A DNA stretch of 64,000 nucleotides from positions 558,001-622,000 of the forward strand of contig JAGDZO010000005.1 of NCBI GenBank assembly GCA_049115815.1, written 5' to 3'. The DNA comes from Marinoscillum sp049115815 (GTDB lineage Bacteria > Bacteroidota > Bacteroidia > Cytophagales > Cyclobacteriaceae). Both the position numbers and the translations under genes were made by a program. The notes beneath the pieces are model-generated. The model worked only from the letters and a program-made list of their open reading frames with translations. It ran no database searches and had not been told where the DNA came from. Below, piece by piece: positions 42,104 to 49,773 of the stretch (its first letter is position 1; every line of letters begins with the position of its first letter).

Positions 42104-43291
42104 TTAGTCTAAGATCTCAGTAACCTGACCTGATCCGACAGTTCTACCGCCTTCTCTGATTGCAAATCTCAATCCTTTCTCTAGTGCGATTGGGTTAATA
42201 AGATTTACTTCGATGGTTACATTATCTCCTGGCATTACCATTTCCACATTAGCCGGAAGCATGATTTCACCAGTTACGTCTGTTGTTCTTACATAGAACT
42301 GTGGACGATATTTGTTAAAGAATGGAGTGTGACGTCCACCTTCTTCTTTCGAAAGAACGTAAACTTCAGCATTGAATTTAGCATGAGGAGTAACAGATCC
42401 TGGCTTGCAGATGATCATACCTCTCTTGATTTCACTCTTCTCAATACCTCTCAATAGAAGACCAACATTATCACCAGCTTCTCCTCTGTCCAAAATCTTT
42501 CTGAACATCTCAACTCCTGTGATAGTAGACTTAAGTCCTTCTGCTCCCATTCCGATGATATCTACTGCATCACCAGTGTTGGTAACTCCTCTTTCGATTC
42601 TTCCAGTAGCAACAGTTCCTCTACCAGTAATAGAGAATACATCCTCTACTGGCATCAAGAAATCTTTATCTACAGCTCTTGGAGGAAGTGGAATGAAATT
42701 ATCCACAGCATCCATCAACTCTTCTACTTTTTCTACCCACTTGGCTTCTCCGTTAAGAGCACCTAGGGCAGAACCTTGGATAACTGGAATGTCATCACCA
42801 GGGAAATCATAATCAGAAAGAAGCTCTCTGATTTCCATTTCAACAAGCTCCAACAATTCTGGATCATCAACCAAGTCAACCTTGTTCATGAACACAACCA
42901 AAGCAGGAACACCTACCTGACGAGAAAGCAAGATGTGCTCTCTTGTTTGTGGCATTGGTCCGTCTGTAGCAGCTACAACGATGATAGCACCATCCATTTG
43001 CGCAGCACCCGTAACCATGTTTTTCACATAATCGGCGTGACCTGGACAGTCAACGTGAGCGTAATGTCTGTTTGCTGTTTGGTACTCAATGTGTGAAGTA
43101 TTAATTGTAATACCTCTTTCTTTTTCTTCTGGTGCATTGTCAATAGAAGAAAAGTCTTTTTGTTCTGCAAGACCTTTTCCAGCCAATACAGATGAAATCG
43201 CAGCAGTTAATGTGGTTTTACCATGGTCAACGTGACCAATAGTACCGATATTAACGTGCGGTTTTGAACGATCAAAGGTTTCTTTAGCCAT
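42104..43291 (-). CDS. tuf: Elongation factor Tu
   Basis: The 395-residue GTPase has GHVDHGKTTLTAAI (G1), GITINTSHIEY (switch I), DCPGHADYV (G3) and NKVDLVDD (G4). The later domains have ERGVTNTGDAVDIIG and GRTVGSGQVTEILD at the C-terminus. It brings aminoacyl-tRNA to the ribosome. This is the only tuf copy in the window, following three tRNA genes, the same order as the E. coli tufB locus. Confidence 0.98.
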   Translation of the reverse strand: MAKETFDRSKPHVNIGTIGHVDHGKTTLTAAISSVLAGKGLAEQKDFSSIDNAPEEKERGITINTSHIEYQTANRHYAHVDCPGHADYVKNMVTGAAQMDGAIIVVAATDGPMPQTREHILLSRQVGVPALVVFMNKVDLVDDPELLELVEMEIRELLSDYDFPGDDIPVIQGSALGALNGEAKWVEKVEELMDAVDNFIPLPPRAVDKDFLMPVEDVFSITGRGTVATGRIERGVTNTGDAVDIIGMGAEGLKSTITGVEMFRKILDRGEAGDNVGLLLRGIEKSEIKRGMIICKPGSVTPHAKFNAEVYVLSKEEGGRHTPFFNKYRPQFYVRTTDVTGEIMLPANVEMVMPGDNVTIEVNLINPIALEKGLRFAIREGGRTVGSGQVTEILD

Positions 43292-43390
43292 GTCTGATAA
43301 TCCTCGGTTTAAATCCTAATTAATAATTATAAATAAGTCAAAATAAGTACGCTTCAAAATACCACCGAAGTGGCAAGCTGATGTTTCAAG

Positions 43391-43462
43391 AGCCAATGAG
43401 GGGATTTGAACCCCTGACCTCTTCCTTACCAAGGAAGCACTCTACCCCTGAGCTACATCGGC
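43391..43462 (-). tRNA. tRNA-Thr (GGT anticodon)
   Basis: The 72-nt cloverleaf has acceptor stem GCCGATG paired with CATTGGC, anticodon stem CTTCC/GGAAG with loop TTGGTAA (anticodon GGT), and T-loop TTCAAAT. Discriminator U; CCA not encoded. Confidence 0.95.
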
Positions 43463-43488
43463 TTTGGGAAATCATCTTTGAAAATAAG

Positions 43489-43561
43489 AGCGGGTGACCA
43501 GGTTCGAACCGGCGACCTACAGCTTGGAAGGCTGTCGCTCTACCAACTGAGCTACACCCGC
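43489..43561 (-). tRNA. tRNA-Gly (TCC anticodon)
   Basis: The 73-nt cloverleaf has acceptor stem GCGGGTG/CACCCGC, anticodon stem ACAGC/GCTGT with loop CTTCCAA (anticodon TCC), and T-loop TTCGAAC. Discriminator U; CCA not encoded. Confidence 0.95.
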
Positions 43562-43572
43562 TTATCATCAAA

Positions 43573-43658
43573 TGGTGGGGGGAGAAGGATTCGAACCTTC
43601 GAAGACATAAGTCAACGGATTTACAGTCCGTCCCAGTTGGCCGCTTTGGTATCCCCCC
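43573..43658 (-). tRNA. tRNA-Tyr (GTA anticodon), CCA encoded
   Basis: A class II tRNA of 83 nt plus an encoded CCA. The acceptor stem is GGGGGGA/TCCCCCC, anticodon stem ACGGA/TCCGT with loop CTGTAAA (anticodon GTA), a long variable arm, T-loop TTCGAAT, and discriminator A followed by CCA (43575-43573). It is the first gene of the tRNA-tuf unit. Confidence 0.95.
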
Positions 43659-43692
43659 AACTGATTTATTAAACTCTCAAAGTACTAGTCTC

Positions 43693-43749
43693 TTTCGGTT
43701 CTCCCGAAAAAGGGAATGCAAAATTATACGCTTTTTTATTTTAATCAAA
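43693..43749 (-). promoter_or_regulatory. Promoter and leader hairpins of the tRNA-Tyr-Gly-Thr-tuf operon
   Basis: Minus-strand TTTG (43749-43746), a 19-nt spacer and TAATTTTG (43726-43719) match the Bacteroidota consensus. The following bases CATTCCC-TTTTTC-GGGA form a small stem. An alternative 6-bp stem (CGG...CCG with flanking T/A pairs, 43693-43698 and 43704-43709) overlaps it, so the leader could fold in two exclusive ways. Confidence 0.75.
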
Positions 43750-43878
43750 TTTTTACCACTAAATCTAAAATCTAATTTCAACGGATCTATTGTTCATAGA
43801 AGAATTTCTAACAGGGGCTTGGTTTCAGATTAAACAGAGCACTTCCTGTAAAATCAATTCAACTATATTTAAGCCTAT

Positions 43879-44373
43879 ATGGCACTTCAGGTAAAAATTG
43901 ACTCGGGCAATGAATATATTGTAGACGAGGATGAAAACGGAATGGTACTTTCTGGATTGAATAAGGTATTTGAATTGAAAAAGATCTCAGATTCAAAATT
44001 CCTCGCTTTGTCAGAACTAAAGTCTTATACCATTATGATTTTGGGGAGGGACAAGGACATGCTCGAACTCAACATTGATGGATATGACTTGAAGGTGAGC
44101 CACAAGGATGAAATAGCCTTGATGCTGGATAAACTTGGAATGGATGTATCTGTCTCAAGCACGGTATCTGAAATAGTAGCTCCTATGCCAGGACTGATAC
44201 TGGAAGTGCAAGTGAAAGTAGGAGACCAACTGAGTGAAGGAGACGGAGTGTTAGTACTAGAGGCCATGAAAATGGAAAACCTAATCAAAAGTCCAATAGA
44301 CGCAACAATTGCCAAAGTACATGTAAGTCAGGGTCAAAACGTAGAAAAAAACCAAGTGCTTATATCTTTTTAG
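43879..44373 (+). CDS. Biotin carboxyl carrier protein (acyl-CoA carboxylase type)
   Basis: The 164-residue protein ends in a biotinyl domain (residues ~95-164) with APMPGLILEVQVKVGDQLSE and the biotinylation motif EAMKMEN, where K131 would be modified. The N-terminal ~90 residues form a separate beta-rich part, as in PccA-type or oxaloacetate/methylmalonyl carriers. It probably serves the PccB-type carboxyltransferase at 2549-4135 and would be biotinylated by BirA at 51310-52068. No biotin carboxylase is adjacent. The opposite strand carries the tRNA operon promoter upstream. Confidence 0.88.
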   Translation: MALQVKIDSGNEYIVDEDENGMVLSGLNKVFELKKISDSKFLALSELKSYTIMILGRDKDMLELNIDGYDLKVSHKDEIALMLDKLGMDVSVSSTVSEIVAPMPGLILEVQVKVGDQLSEGDGVLVLEAMKMENLIKSPIDATIAKVHVSQGQNVEKNQVLISF

Positions 44374-44404
44374 AAATGAATGAAGTGCGGTTCGCTAAAC
44401 TTTA

Positions 44405-44422
44405 TATTTTTGTGAAATTTCA
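44405..44422 (+). promoter_or_regulatory. Possible -7 box and palindrome before pyrH
   Basis: TATTTTTG (44405-44412) fits TAnnTTTG and is followed directly by the palindrome TGAAATTTCA (44413-44422). No -33 TTTG at the right spacing was found. The leader to pyrH would be about 28 nt. Confidence 0.4.
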
Positions 44423-44446
44423 ATTCATCATAAACCCAATCACTTC

Positions 44447-45151
44447 ATGAAGTATAAAAGAATTCTCCTCAAATTAAGCGGTGAAGCGCTTATGGGAGAC
44501 AAGAACCACGGGATTGATTCCAATAGATTGGAACAATACGCTAAAGAAATCAAAAGCGTTCATGATAGTGGTCTTGAACTTGCCATCGTAATAGGAGGTG
44601 GTAATATTTTCAGAGGCGTGGATGGTGAAAAATCAGGAATAGATAGAGTGCAAGGTGATTACATGGGTATGTTGGCCACCGTAATCAATGCAATGGCACT
44701 GCAGAGTAGTCTGGAAAAGCACGGCATGTACACTCGTCTTATGTCAGGCCTAGGAATGGAACAGGTTTGTGAACCTTTTATTCGCAGAAGAGCAATTCGA
44801 CACTTAGAAAAAGGGAGAATTGTGATTTTTGGTGCAGGAATAGGCAATCCTTATTTCACCACCGATTCTACAGCTAGCTTACGAGCCATTGAAGTGGAAG
44901 CTGATGTGGTACTGAAAGGTACTCGTGTAGACGGGGTATATACGGCCGATCCAGAAAAAGACCCTAGCGCCACAAAATACTCTGAGTTGAAGTTTCAGGA
45001 GGCCTATGAAAAAGGTCTTAGTATTATGGATATGACGGCTTTCACACTATGCATGGAAAATGAATTGCCAATCATAGTATTTGACATGAATAAATCTGGC
45101 AACCTGAAAAATTTAGTAGAAGGTAAAGAAGTAGGAACCTTAATCAGTTGA
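44447..45151 (+). CDS. pyrH: UMP kinase
   Basis: The 234-residue hexameric amino-acid-kinase-fold enzyme has KRILLKLSGEALMG, AIVIGGGNIFRG, the uridine-binding region around GVDGEKSGIDRVQGDYMGML and the ATP-binding GVYTADPEKDPSAT. It phosphorylates UMP to UDP. The frr gene follows after 7 nt, the common pyrH-frr pairing. Confidence 0.97.
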   Translation: MKYKRILLKLSGEALMGDKNHGIDSNRLEQYAKEIKSVHDSGLELAIVIGGGNIFRGVDGEKSGIDRVQGDYMGMLATVINAMALQSSLEKHGMYTRLMSGLGMEQVCEPFIRRRAIRHLEKGRIVIFGAGIGNPYFTTDSTASLRAIEVEADVVLKGTRVDGVYTADPEKDPSATKYSELKFQEAYEKGLSIMDMTAFTLCMENELPIIVFDMNKSGNLKNLVEGKEVGTLIS

Positions 45152-45158
45152 TATTAAA

Positions 45159-45719
45159 ATGGAAGAGATCGATTTTTATCTAGACCACCTAGTGGAAATG
45201 ATGGACAAAGCAGTAACACACTGCAACTCAGAACTAGCGAGAATAAGAGCTGGAAAGGCCTCTCCCAATATGCTTGACAGTGTCTCGCTAGATTATTACG
45301 GAACTATGACCCCTCTCAATCAAGTGGCATCTGTCACCACTCCAGATGCGAGATCAATCATCATCAAACCATGGGAGAAAAAAACGATTCCTGATATAGA
45401 GAAAGCTATCATCAATGCCAATTTGGGATTCAACCCGCAAAATGATGGTGACATTGTAAGAATCAACGTGCCTCCTTTGACAGAAGAAAGAAGAATTGCT
45501 CTGGTAAAGCAAGCCAAAGCAGAATCTGAAAAGGGTAAGATCAGCTTGAGAAATGTGCGAAAAGAGGTAATGGATTCTCTAAAAAAACTACTTAAGGATG
45601 GTGCTCCAGAAGATGCCATCAAAGGAGCCGAGGAAGAGGTTCAAAAAATCACTGATAGCCACTCTAAGAAGATAGAAGAATTACTTGAGGTGAAGGAAAA
45701 AGACATCATGACTATCTGA
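45159..45719 (+). CDS. frr: Ribosome recycling factor
   Basis: The 186-residue protein has LARIRAGKASPNMLDSVSLD, IIIKPWEKKTIPDIEKAI and RINVPPLTEERRIALVKQAK, complete for RRF. It splits post-termination ribosomes together with EF-G. Its stop directly abuts the stop of the convergent nadD gene. Confidence 0.97.
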   Translation: MEEIDFYLDHLVEMMDKAVTHCNSELARIRAGKASPNMLDSVSLDYYGTMTPLNQVASVTTPDARSIIIKPWEKKTIPDIEKAIINANLGFNPQNDGDIVRINVPPLTEERRIALVKQAKAESEKGKISLRNVRKEVMDSLKKLLKDGAPEDAIKGAEEEVQKITDSHSKKIEELLEVKEKDIMTI

Positions 45720-45737
45720 TCACTGATAGTACTTTTT
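45711..45737 (+). terminator. Terminator overlapping the frr and nadD stop codons
   Basis: ACTATC (45711-45716) and GATAGT (45725-45730) form a 6-bp stem around both stop codons. It is followed by ACTTTTT. The stem is A/T-rich, so strength is uncertain. Confidence 0.5.
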
Positions 45738-46292
45738 GCCCTTGATCAATTCTTCAACCCTGTGGGGAACAAGATATTTGATTGATTGATTTGACTTGAT
45801 CATTTTGCGTATCAGTGTGGCGGAGATTTCCATCATTGGAGCTTCTACTACTAAGACACTTTCATGGTCCAATAAATCCGAAGGTTTGGAATGAGGCCTA
45901 GGATATACTATTAGTTGAAAATGCTCTAAGATAGACTGATGGTTTTTCCATTTCCTAAATGATCCCAAATTGTCCTCACCAATAATCAATGAAAACTCAT
46001 GTTGTGGATATTTTTCAGCCAAGACAGTGAGGGTATCAATTGTGTAACTCGGGCGAGGCATACCAAATTCCACATCACTGGCCTTAAAGTGATAGTCATC
46101 TTCTATCGCTGCTCGGACTAGATCAATTCGATCAAACTCATGTAGCAAACCTTTATTTTTCTTAAAAGGATTTTGGGGTGATACTACGAACCAAATCTCG
46201 TCTATGGGAGTGGTCTCTCTGATCACATTGGCAATGATCAAATGACCAACATGAATGGGATTAAAAGAACCAAAAAATAATCCGACCTTCAT
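45720..46292 (-). CDS. nadD: Nicotinate-nucleotide adenylyltransferase
   Basis: The 190-residue protein has the nucleotidyltransferase motif GLFFGSFNPIHVGHLIIANV (with the HxGH signature), WFVVSPQNPFK, and the C-terminal ISATLIRKMIKSNQSIKYLV (ISxTxxR). It makes deamido-NAD in NAD synthesis. The start overlaps the gmk stop by four bases. Confidence 0.95.
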   Translation of the reverse strand: MKVGLFFGSFNPIHVGHLIIANVIRETTPIDEIWFVVSPQNPFKKNKGLLHEFDRIDLVRAAIEDDYHFKASDVEFGMPRPSYTIDTLTVLAEKYPQHEFSLIIGEDNLGSFRKWKNHQSILEHFQLIVYPRPHSKPSDLLDHESVLVVEAPMMEISATLIRKMIKSNQSIKYLVPHRVEELIKGKKYYQ

Positions 46293-46858
46293 TTGATAAA
46301 TGCTTTTACCAGGTCCTCGGCCTCATTGAAGGCAACTTCCAGATCCTTGTTAATAAGCTCATAGTCGAACTGATTGGCATAGCTCATTTCTTTCTCAGCT
46401 TTTGCCAATCTCACACCTATCTTCTCTTCTGATTCTGTATTGCGAGCTCTCAATCGATTCTCCAAAACACTAATGCTTTCCGCATTGACAAAAACTGCCA
46501 AAGCTTGCTCACCGAGTACTTTTTTGAGATTAACCCCACCAACCACATCCACATCGAAAATCACGTGCCTACCGCTTTGCCAGATGCGATCGACTTCTGA
46601 CCTTAAAGTGCCATAAAAAATATCTTCATAGACCTCTTGCCACTCAAGGATCTCTCCGTCTGAAACCTTTTGCTTAAAAGCCTCTGTCGTAAGAAAAAAA
46701 TAATCTTTCCCATCTGTCTCAACCTCTTCTCTTGGTTGACGAGTAGTTGCCGAAACCGAAAACTCTAAGCTTGGAATCTTTTCAATTAAATGCTTAACGA
46801 TAGTGGTTTTTCCAGCGCCCGAAGGGGCACAAAAAATTATCGCTTTTCCTTTATTCAT
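46289..46858 (-). CDS. gmk: Guanylate kinase
   Basis: The 189-residue enzyme has the P-loop CAPSGAGKTTIVKHL near residue 10, the GMP-binding SVSATTRQPREEVETDGKDY and FDVDVVGGVNLKK. It converts GMP to GDP. It overlaps the anti-sigma gene upstream and nadD downstream by four bases each. Confidence 0.97.
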   Translation of the reverse strand: MNKGKAIIFCAPSGAGKTTIVKHLIEKIPSLEFSVSATTRQPREEVETDGKDYFFLTTEAFKQKVSDGEILEWQEVYEDIFYGTLRSEVDRIWQSGRHVIFDVDVVGGVNLKKVLGEQALAVFVNAESISVLENRLRARNTESEEKIGVRLAKAEKEMSYANQFDYELINKDLEVAFNEAEDLVKAFIK

Positions 46859-47127
46859 GCTGTCGGCAGGTTGTGAATTTTGCGCTTTATTTCTGACGCC
46901 AAATCTACAGGAACCTTCTTTTTTGCAAGCTTAGTTTTGAGTAAAAGTCTCAATTGCTTTTCCACCTCGAATTGCTCTAAGCAACTCATACATCGATCGA
47001 TGTGATCCACTACATATTGCTCTTCACTATCGTTGGCCTCATTGTCCAGCATTAAGTAGAGAATTTTCAGGAATTTTTCAAATTCTTTACAGCCACTTTG
47101 ATCAGTTTTCGGACTATTATTCTGCAT
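46855..47127 (-). CDS. Putative zinc-binding anti-sigma factor
   Basis: The 90-residue protein has the ZAS-type motif H42-x3-C46-x2-C49 (DHIDRCMSCLEQF) with an upstream C13, and then a Lys-rich helical part. No transmembrane helix is present, so it would be a cytosolic anti-sigma factor. It lies 34 nt behind the ECF sigma gene, which it probably controls. Redox- or zinc-linked release of sigma, as in RsrA-type proteins, is possible but not shown. Confidence 0.78.
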   Translation of the reverse strand: MQNNSPKTDQSGCKEFEKFLKILYLMLDNEANDSEEQYVVDHIDRCMSCLEQFEVEKQLRLLLKTKLAKKKVPVDLASEIKRKIHNLPTA

Positions 47128-47161
47128 TATGATATTTTTTTGATTCTTGAGTGGTTTTAAA

Positions 47162-47740
47162 TTAATACCCTAAAGAAGTGGCATAAGACTTCAATCTTTC
47201 CTTCAGCAAGTTTCTTGCTCTATGCAGTCTAGATCTCACCGTTCCAATTGGAATATCTAAAATTTTGGCCATTTCTTCATATTTAAATCCTTCAAGATCA
47301 CAGAGAATAATCACGGTTCTGAAATCAACATCAAGAGAATTTAGCGCTAGAGTGATCTCATCACCTATCATTTCTTTGACTGTTTCCACACGCAAATCAA
47401 CCGTAGCGTTCCCTTCCACTTCTTCAGAGTTGTAATAAGACTCCACTTCGTTGTAATCTACTTTGGCTGGCTGCTTACTCTTCTTTCTGAAGTCATTGAT
47501 AAAACTATTTTTCAATATTCTATACAACCAAGCCTTGGCATTGGTTCCTTGCTCAAAAGAATTAATGAATCTAAATGCCTTCAAATAAGTATCCTGAACA
47601 AGATCTTTTGAATCATCTTCGTCATAGGTCAACCTATAGGCGAAATTATACATGGCATCAACGTAGGGCATAAATTCACTATTGAAGATATGTTCTGCTT
47701 CAGCTTTGGAGTAGGTACGTTTTACAAAATCCTGTGTCAT
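47162..47740 (-). CDS. ECF-type sigma-70 family RNA polymerase sigma factor
   Basis: The 192-residue protein has region 2 (DLVQDTYLKAFRFINSFEQG, then AKAWLYRILKNSFINDFRKK) and region 4 (YEEMAKILDIPIGTVRSRLH), without region 1 or 3. This is the typical two-domain ECF sigma. An acidic spacer around residue 100 separates the domains. The next gene is its likely anti-sigma factor. Upstream, a perfect 8-bp inverted repeat and a 10-bp palindrome could be operator or leader elements. Confidence 0.9.
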   Translation of the reverse strand: MTQDFVKRTYSKAEAEHIFNSEFMPYVDAMYNFAYRLTYDEDDSKDLVQDTYLKAFRFINSFEQGTNAKAWLYRILKNSFINDFRKKSKQPAKVDYNEVESYYNSEEVEGNATVDLRVETVKEMIGDEITLALNSLDVDFRTVIILCDLEGFKYEEMAKILDIPIGTVRSRLHRARNLLKERLKSYATSLGY

Positions 47741-47773
47741 TGTCTAATGGCTTTACCAATATTTGCACATTCG

Positions 47774-47810
47774 CATGAAGTCTATAAAAACTTCATGTAT
47801 GTACATGTAC
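47774..47810 (-). promoter_or_regulatory. Inverted repeats upstream of the sigma-factor gene
   Basis: CATGAAGT (47774-47781) and ACTTCATG (47790-47797) form a perfect 8-bp inverted repeat with an 8-nt spacer. The 10-bp palindrome GTACATGTAC (47801-47810) follows. They lie 34-70 nt before the sigma gene start and also within the shared region before the divergent glycosyltransferase gene. Confidence 0.5.
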
Positions 47811-47935
47811 TTACGTGAGGATCTGATTATTGTTTAGAATAAATCTAAATTGTATTAAGTAATGATTGCAATGGAATTCAAGCCACTTTATTGCGCTAAT
47901 TGATTTCAAGACAATAGTAAAACACATAAGAATCA

Positions 47936-48700
47936 ATGAAATTATCAGTTCTGATAATCACTTATAATGAGGAGAAACACATTGCGAAATGTCTTAAGAG
48001 TGTGCAGAAAATAGCTGACGAAATCATTGTTGTGGATTCGTACTCTGATGATAAGACAGTGGATATCTGTAAGGAATTCGGAGTTCGTCTCATTCAGCGA
48101 GCGTATCCCGGCCAGGTAGAACAGAAGCAATTTGCTTTGAGCCAAGCCGCGTTTCCAATGGTGCTGTCCATTGACGGTGATGAAGAGTTGAACGATGAAC
48201 TATTGAAGGCTATATCGAGAGAAAAAGACAAATCATTTCCTTTATCGGGCTACTACTTTAGAAGGAAGGCTTTTTATCAAGGTGCATGGGTCAACTTTGG
48301 TGACTGGTCTTCAGAGTGGAAGCTGAGGTTATGGAAAAAAGATGCCGCTAATTGGGTCGGCCCTAATCCTCACGACAAAGTGATTCTAGATAATAAGAAC
48401 AATTCAAAAAAACTCTCTGGACTACTTCACCATTTTACATTCGAGACTTTAGATGAACACATATGTCAGGTCCACAAGTACGCCAAAATCAGTGGTCGTT
48501 CGAATCTCAATAGAGGTAGAAGATTCCCATTTCTCAGAATGGTAGCTAGTCCGTTGGTATATTTTTTAAAGTCATACATCCTAAAAGGAGGATTTCTAGA
48601 CGGTAAGAGAGGTTGGCATATAGCTATGCTATCCATGCTTGAAAAATTTCTGAAGTACAGAATTCAGATGCAATTAAGGAATACTAATTCCTTGAACTAA
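47936..48700 (+). CDS. Glycosyltransferase family 2 (WaaE/KdtX-like)
   Basis: The 254-residue protein starts KLSVLIITYNEEKHIAKCL, has DEIIVVDSYSDDKTVDIC and the DxD-type metal site SIDGDEEL near residue 82. Later come WNFGDWS-like WVNFGDWSSEWKLRLW and PHDKV near 145, as in LPS-core glucosyltransferases of the WaaE type. It probably adds a sugar to a lipid A-core or other envelope glycan; acceptor unknown. It converges with the GT4 gene, with a 4-bp overlap. Confidence 0.87.
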   Translation: MKLSVLIITYNEEKHIAKCLKSVQKIADEIIVVDSYSDDKTVDICKEFGVRLIQRAYPGQVEQKQFALSQAAFPMVLSIDGDEELNDELLKAISREKDKSFPLSGYYFRRKAFYQGAWVNFGDWSSEWKLRLWKKDAANWVGPNPHDKVILDNKNNSKKLSGLLHHFTFETLDEHICQVHKYAKISGRSNLNRGRRFPFLRMVASPLVYFLKSYILKGGFLDGKRGWHIAMLSMLEKFLKYRIQMQLRNTNSLN

Positions 48701-49773
48701 GCATAGCCCTGAAATAGCTCCTCAAATTTTTTCACAGTAGCTTGAATACTGAATATATCTACTGCCCTTTGTTTTGCGTTTTCAATTAAAGCGTTTCTTA
48801 ATTCTTGGTTCTCAAGGATTTCCATAATCTTTTCGGCTAATTGTTTTGGGTTGCTGTTTTCAAATAAAAAGCCGGATTCTCCATCAACAATAATGTCTGG
48901 AATACCACCAAATTTTGAAGCTACTACCGGAACACCTGCTAGCATTGATTCTACCACAACCAAACCAAATCCATCCATTTGGCTGGCCAAGACGGTAACA
49001 TCGAACTGTGAATAGTAAAGAGGCATCAACTGTCGAGCTACCTCACCTGTAAAAACTAATCGTTGCTTTGGGCGTTCCCTCTCAATTTCTGTATTCAAGT
49101 GTTTTTGCTCAATACCAACAAACAATATCAGTATATCAGTAGGCAGGTATTTCAGCGATTCAATGAGAACTTTTTGATATTTTAATCTACTGACACACCC
49201 GACAACTGTTTCATTGCCAATCCCAAGTTTTTGCCTTAGATTGATCCTCTCTTGTTCGTCAATACCTTCCTCAAATTCACCTTGATCAACTCCATTGTGA
49301 ATCACTTGCAAATAATTCTCAGGATAGCCTTTCTTCACGAAAATCTCTTTCAATCCATTACTGACCATGACGATTTTTTCAGTCGCCTTGGTATGAATCC
49401 ACCGCTTAATCCATGGTTCGTCTCTCGGCCTTTGTCTCCGTACAAATATGAGCTTGGCAGACATCCCAAAGATCCACTTTGCCACAATGGCCAGATTTCT
49501 GTCGCGCCCTGCCTGAGGACTGACTAGTTGTATTTTATAAAGGCTGGTTATTTTGGCTAGTAGTCGTGCTGAGCCCAAATCAAAATATCCCGCGAAATCA
49601 ATCGAGTGACATGTAATGCCTTCTAGTTCCTTCAACTCGTCTTGCAGCAAGCTATTTTTAGGGCATGCAATATGCACATCATGACCTCTCTCGGAGAGTC
49701 CTTTTGCTAGATAAATAATCGAAAAAGTGGCCCCAGCAAGACCTCCTTGATGAGTAGTAAAAAGTATCCTCAT
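48697..49773 (-). CDS. Glycosyltransferase family 4
   Basis: ATG 49773 gives a 358-residue protein starting MRILFTTHQGGLAGATFSII, the usual GT4 beginning. The frame runs 27 codons further upstream, but that stretch lies inside the palindromic repeat and is rejected. The donor-binding domain has VVGCVSRLKYQK, FTGEVARQLMPLYYSQFDV and the E-x7-E-like DGFGLVVVESMLAGVPVVAS. It probably acts in LPS or polysaccharide assembly. The start codon directly follows a T7 tract that ends a terminator-like repeat. Confidence 0.87.
   Translation of the reverse strand: MRILFTTHQGGLAGATFSIIYLAKGLSERGHDVHIACPKNSLLQDELKELEGITCHSIDFAGYFDLGSARLLAKITSLYKIQLVSPQAGRDRNLAIVAKWIFGMSAKLIFVRRQRPRDEPWIKRWIHTKATEKIVMVSNGLKEIFVKKGYPENYLQVIHNGVDQGEFEEGIDEQERINLRQKLGIGNETVVGCVSRLKYQKVLIESLKYLPTDILILFVGIEQKHLNTEIERERPKQRLVFTGEVARQLMPLYYSQFDVTVLASQMDGFGLVVVESMLAGVPVVASKFGGIPDIIVDGESGFLFENSNPKQLAEKIMEILENQELRNALIENAKQRAVDIFSIQATVKKFEELFQGYA

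Noticed and set aside
43386..43672. Short open frames across the tRNA-Thr, tRNA-Gly and tRNA-Tyr genes
   Set aside because: They are made of tRNA sequence and have no independent coding signal.
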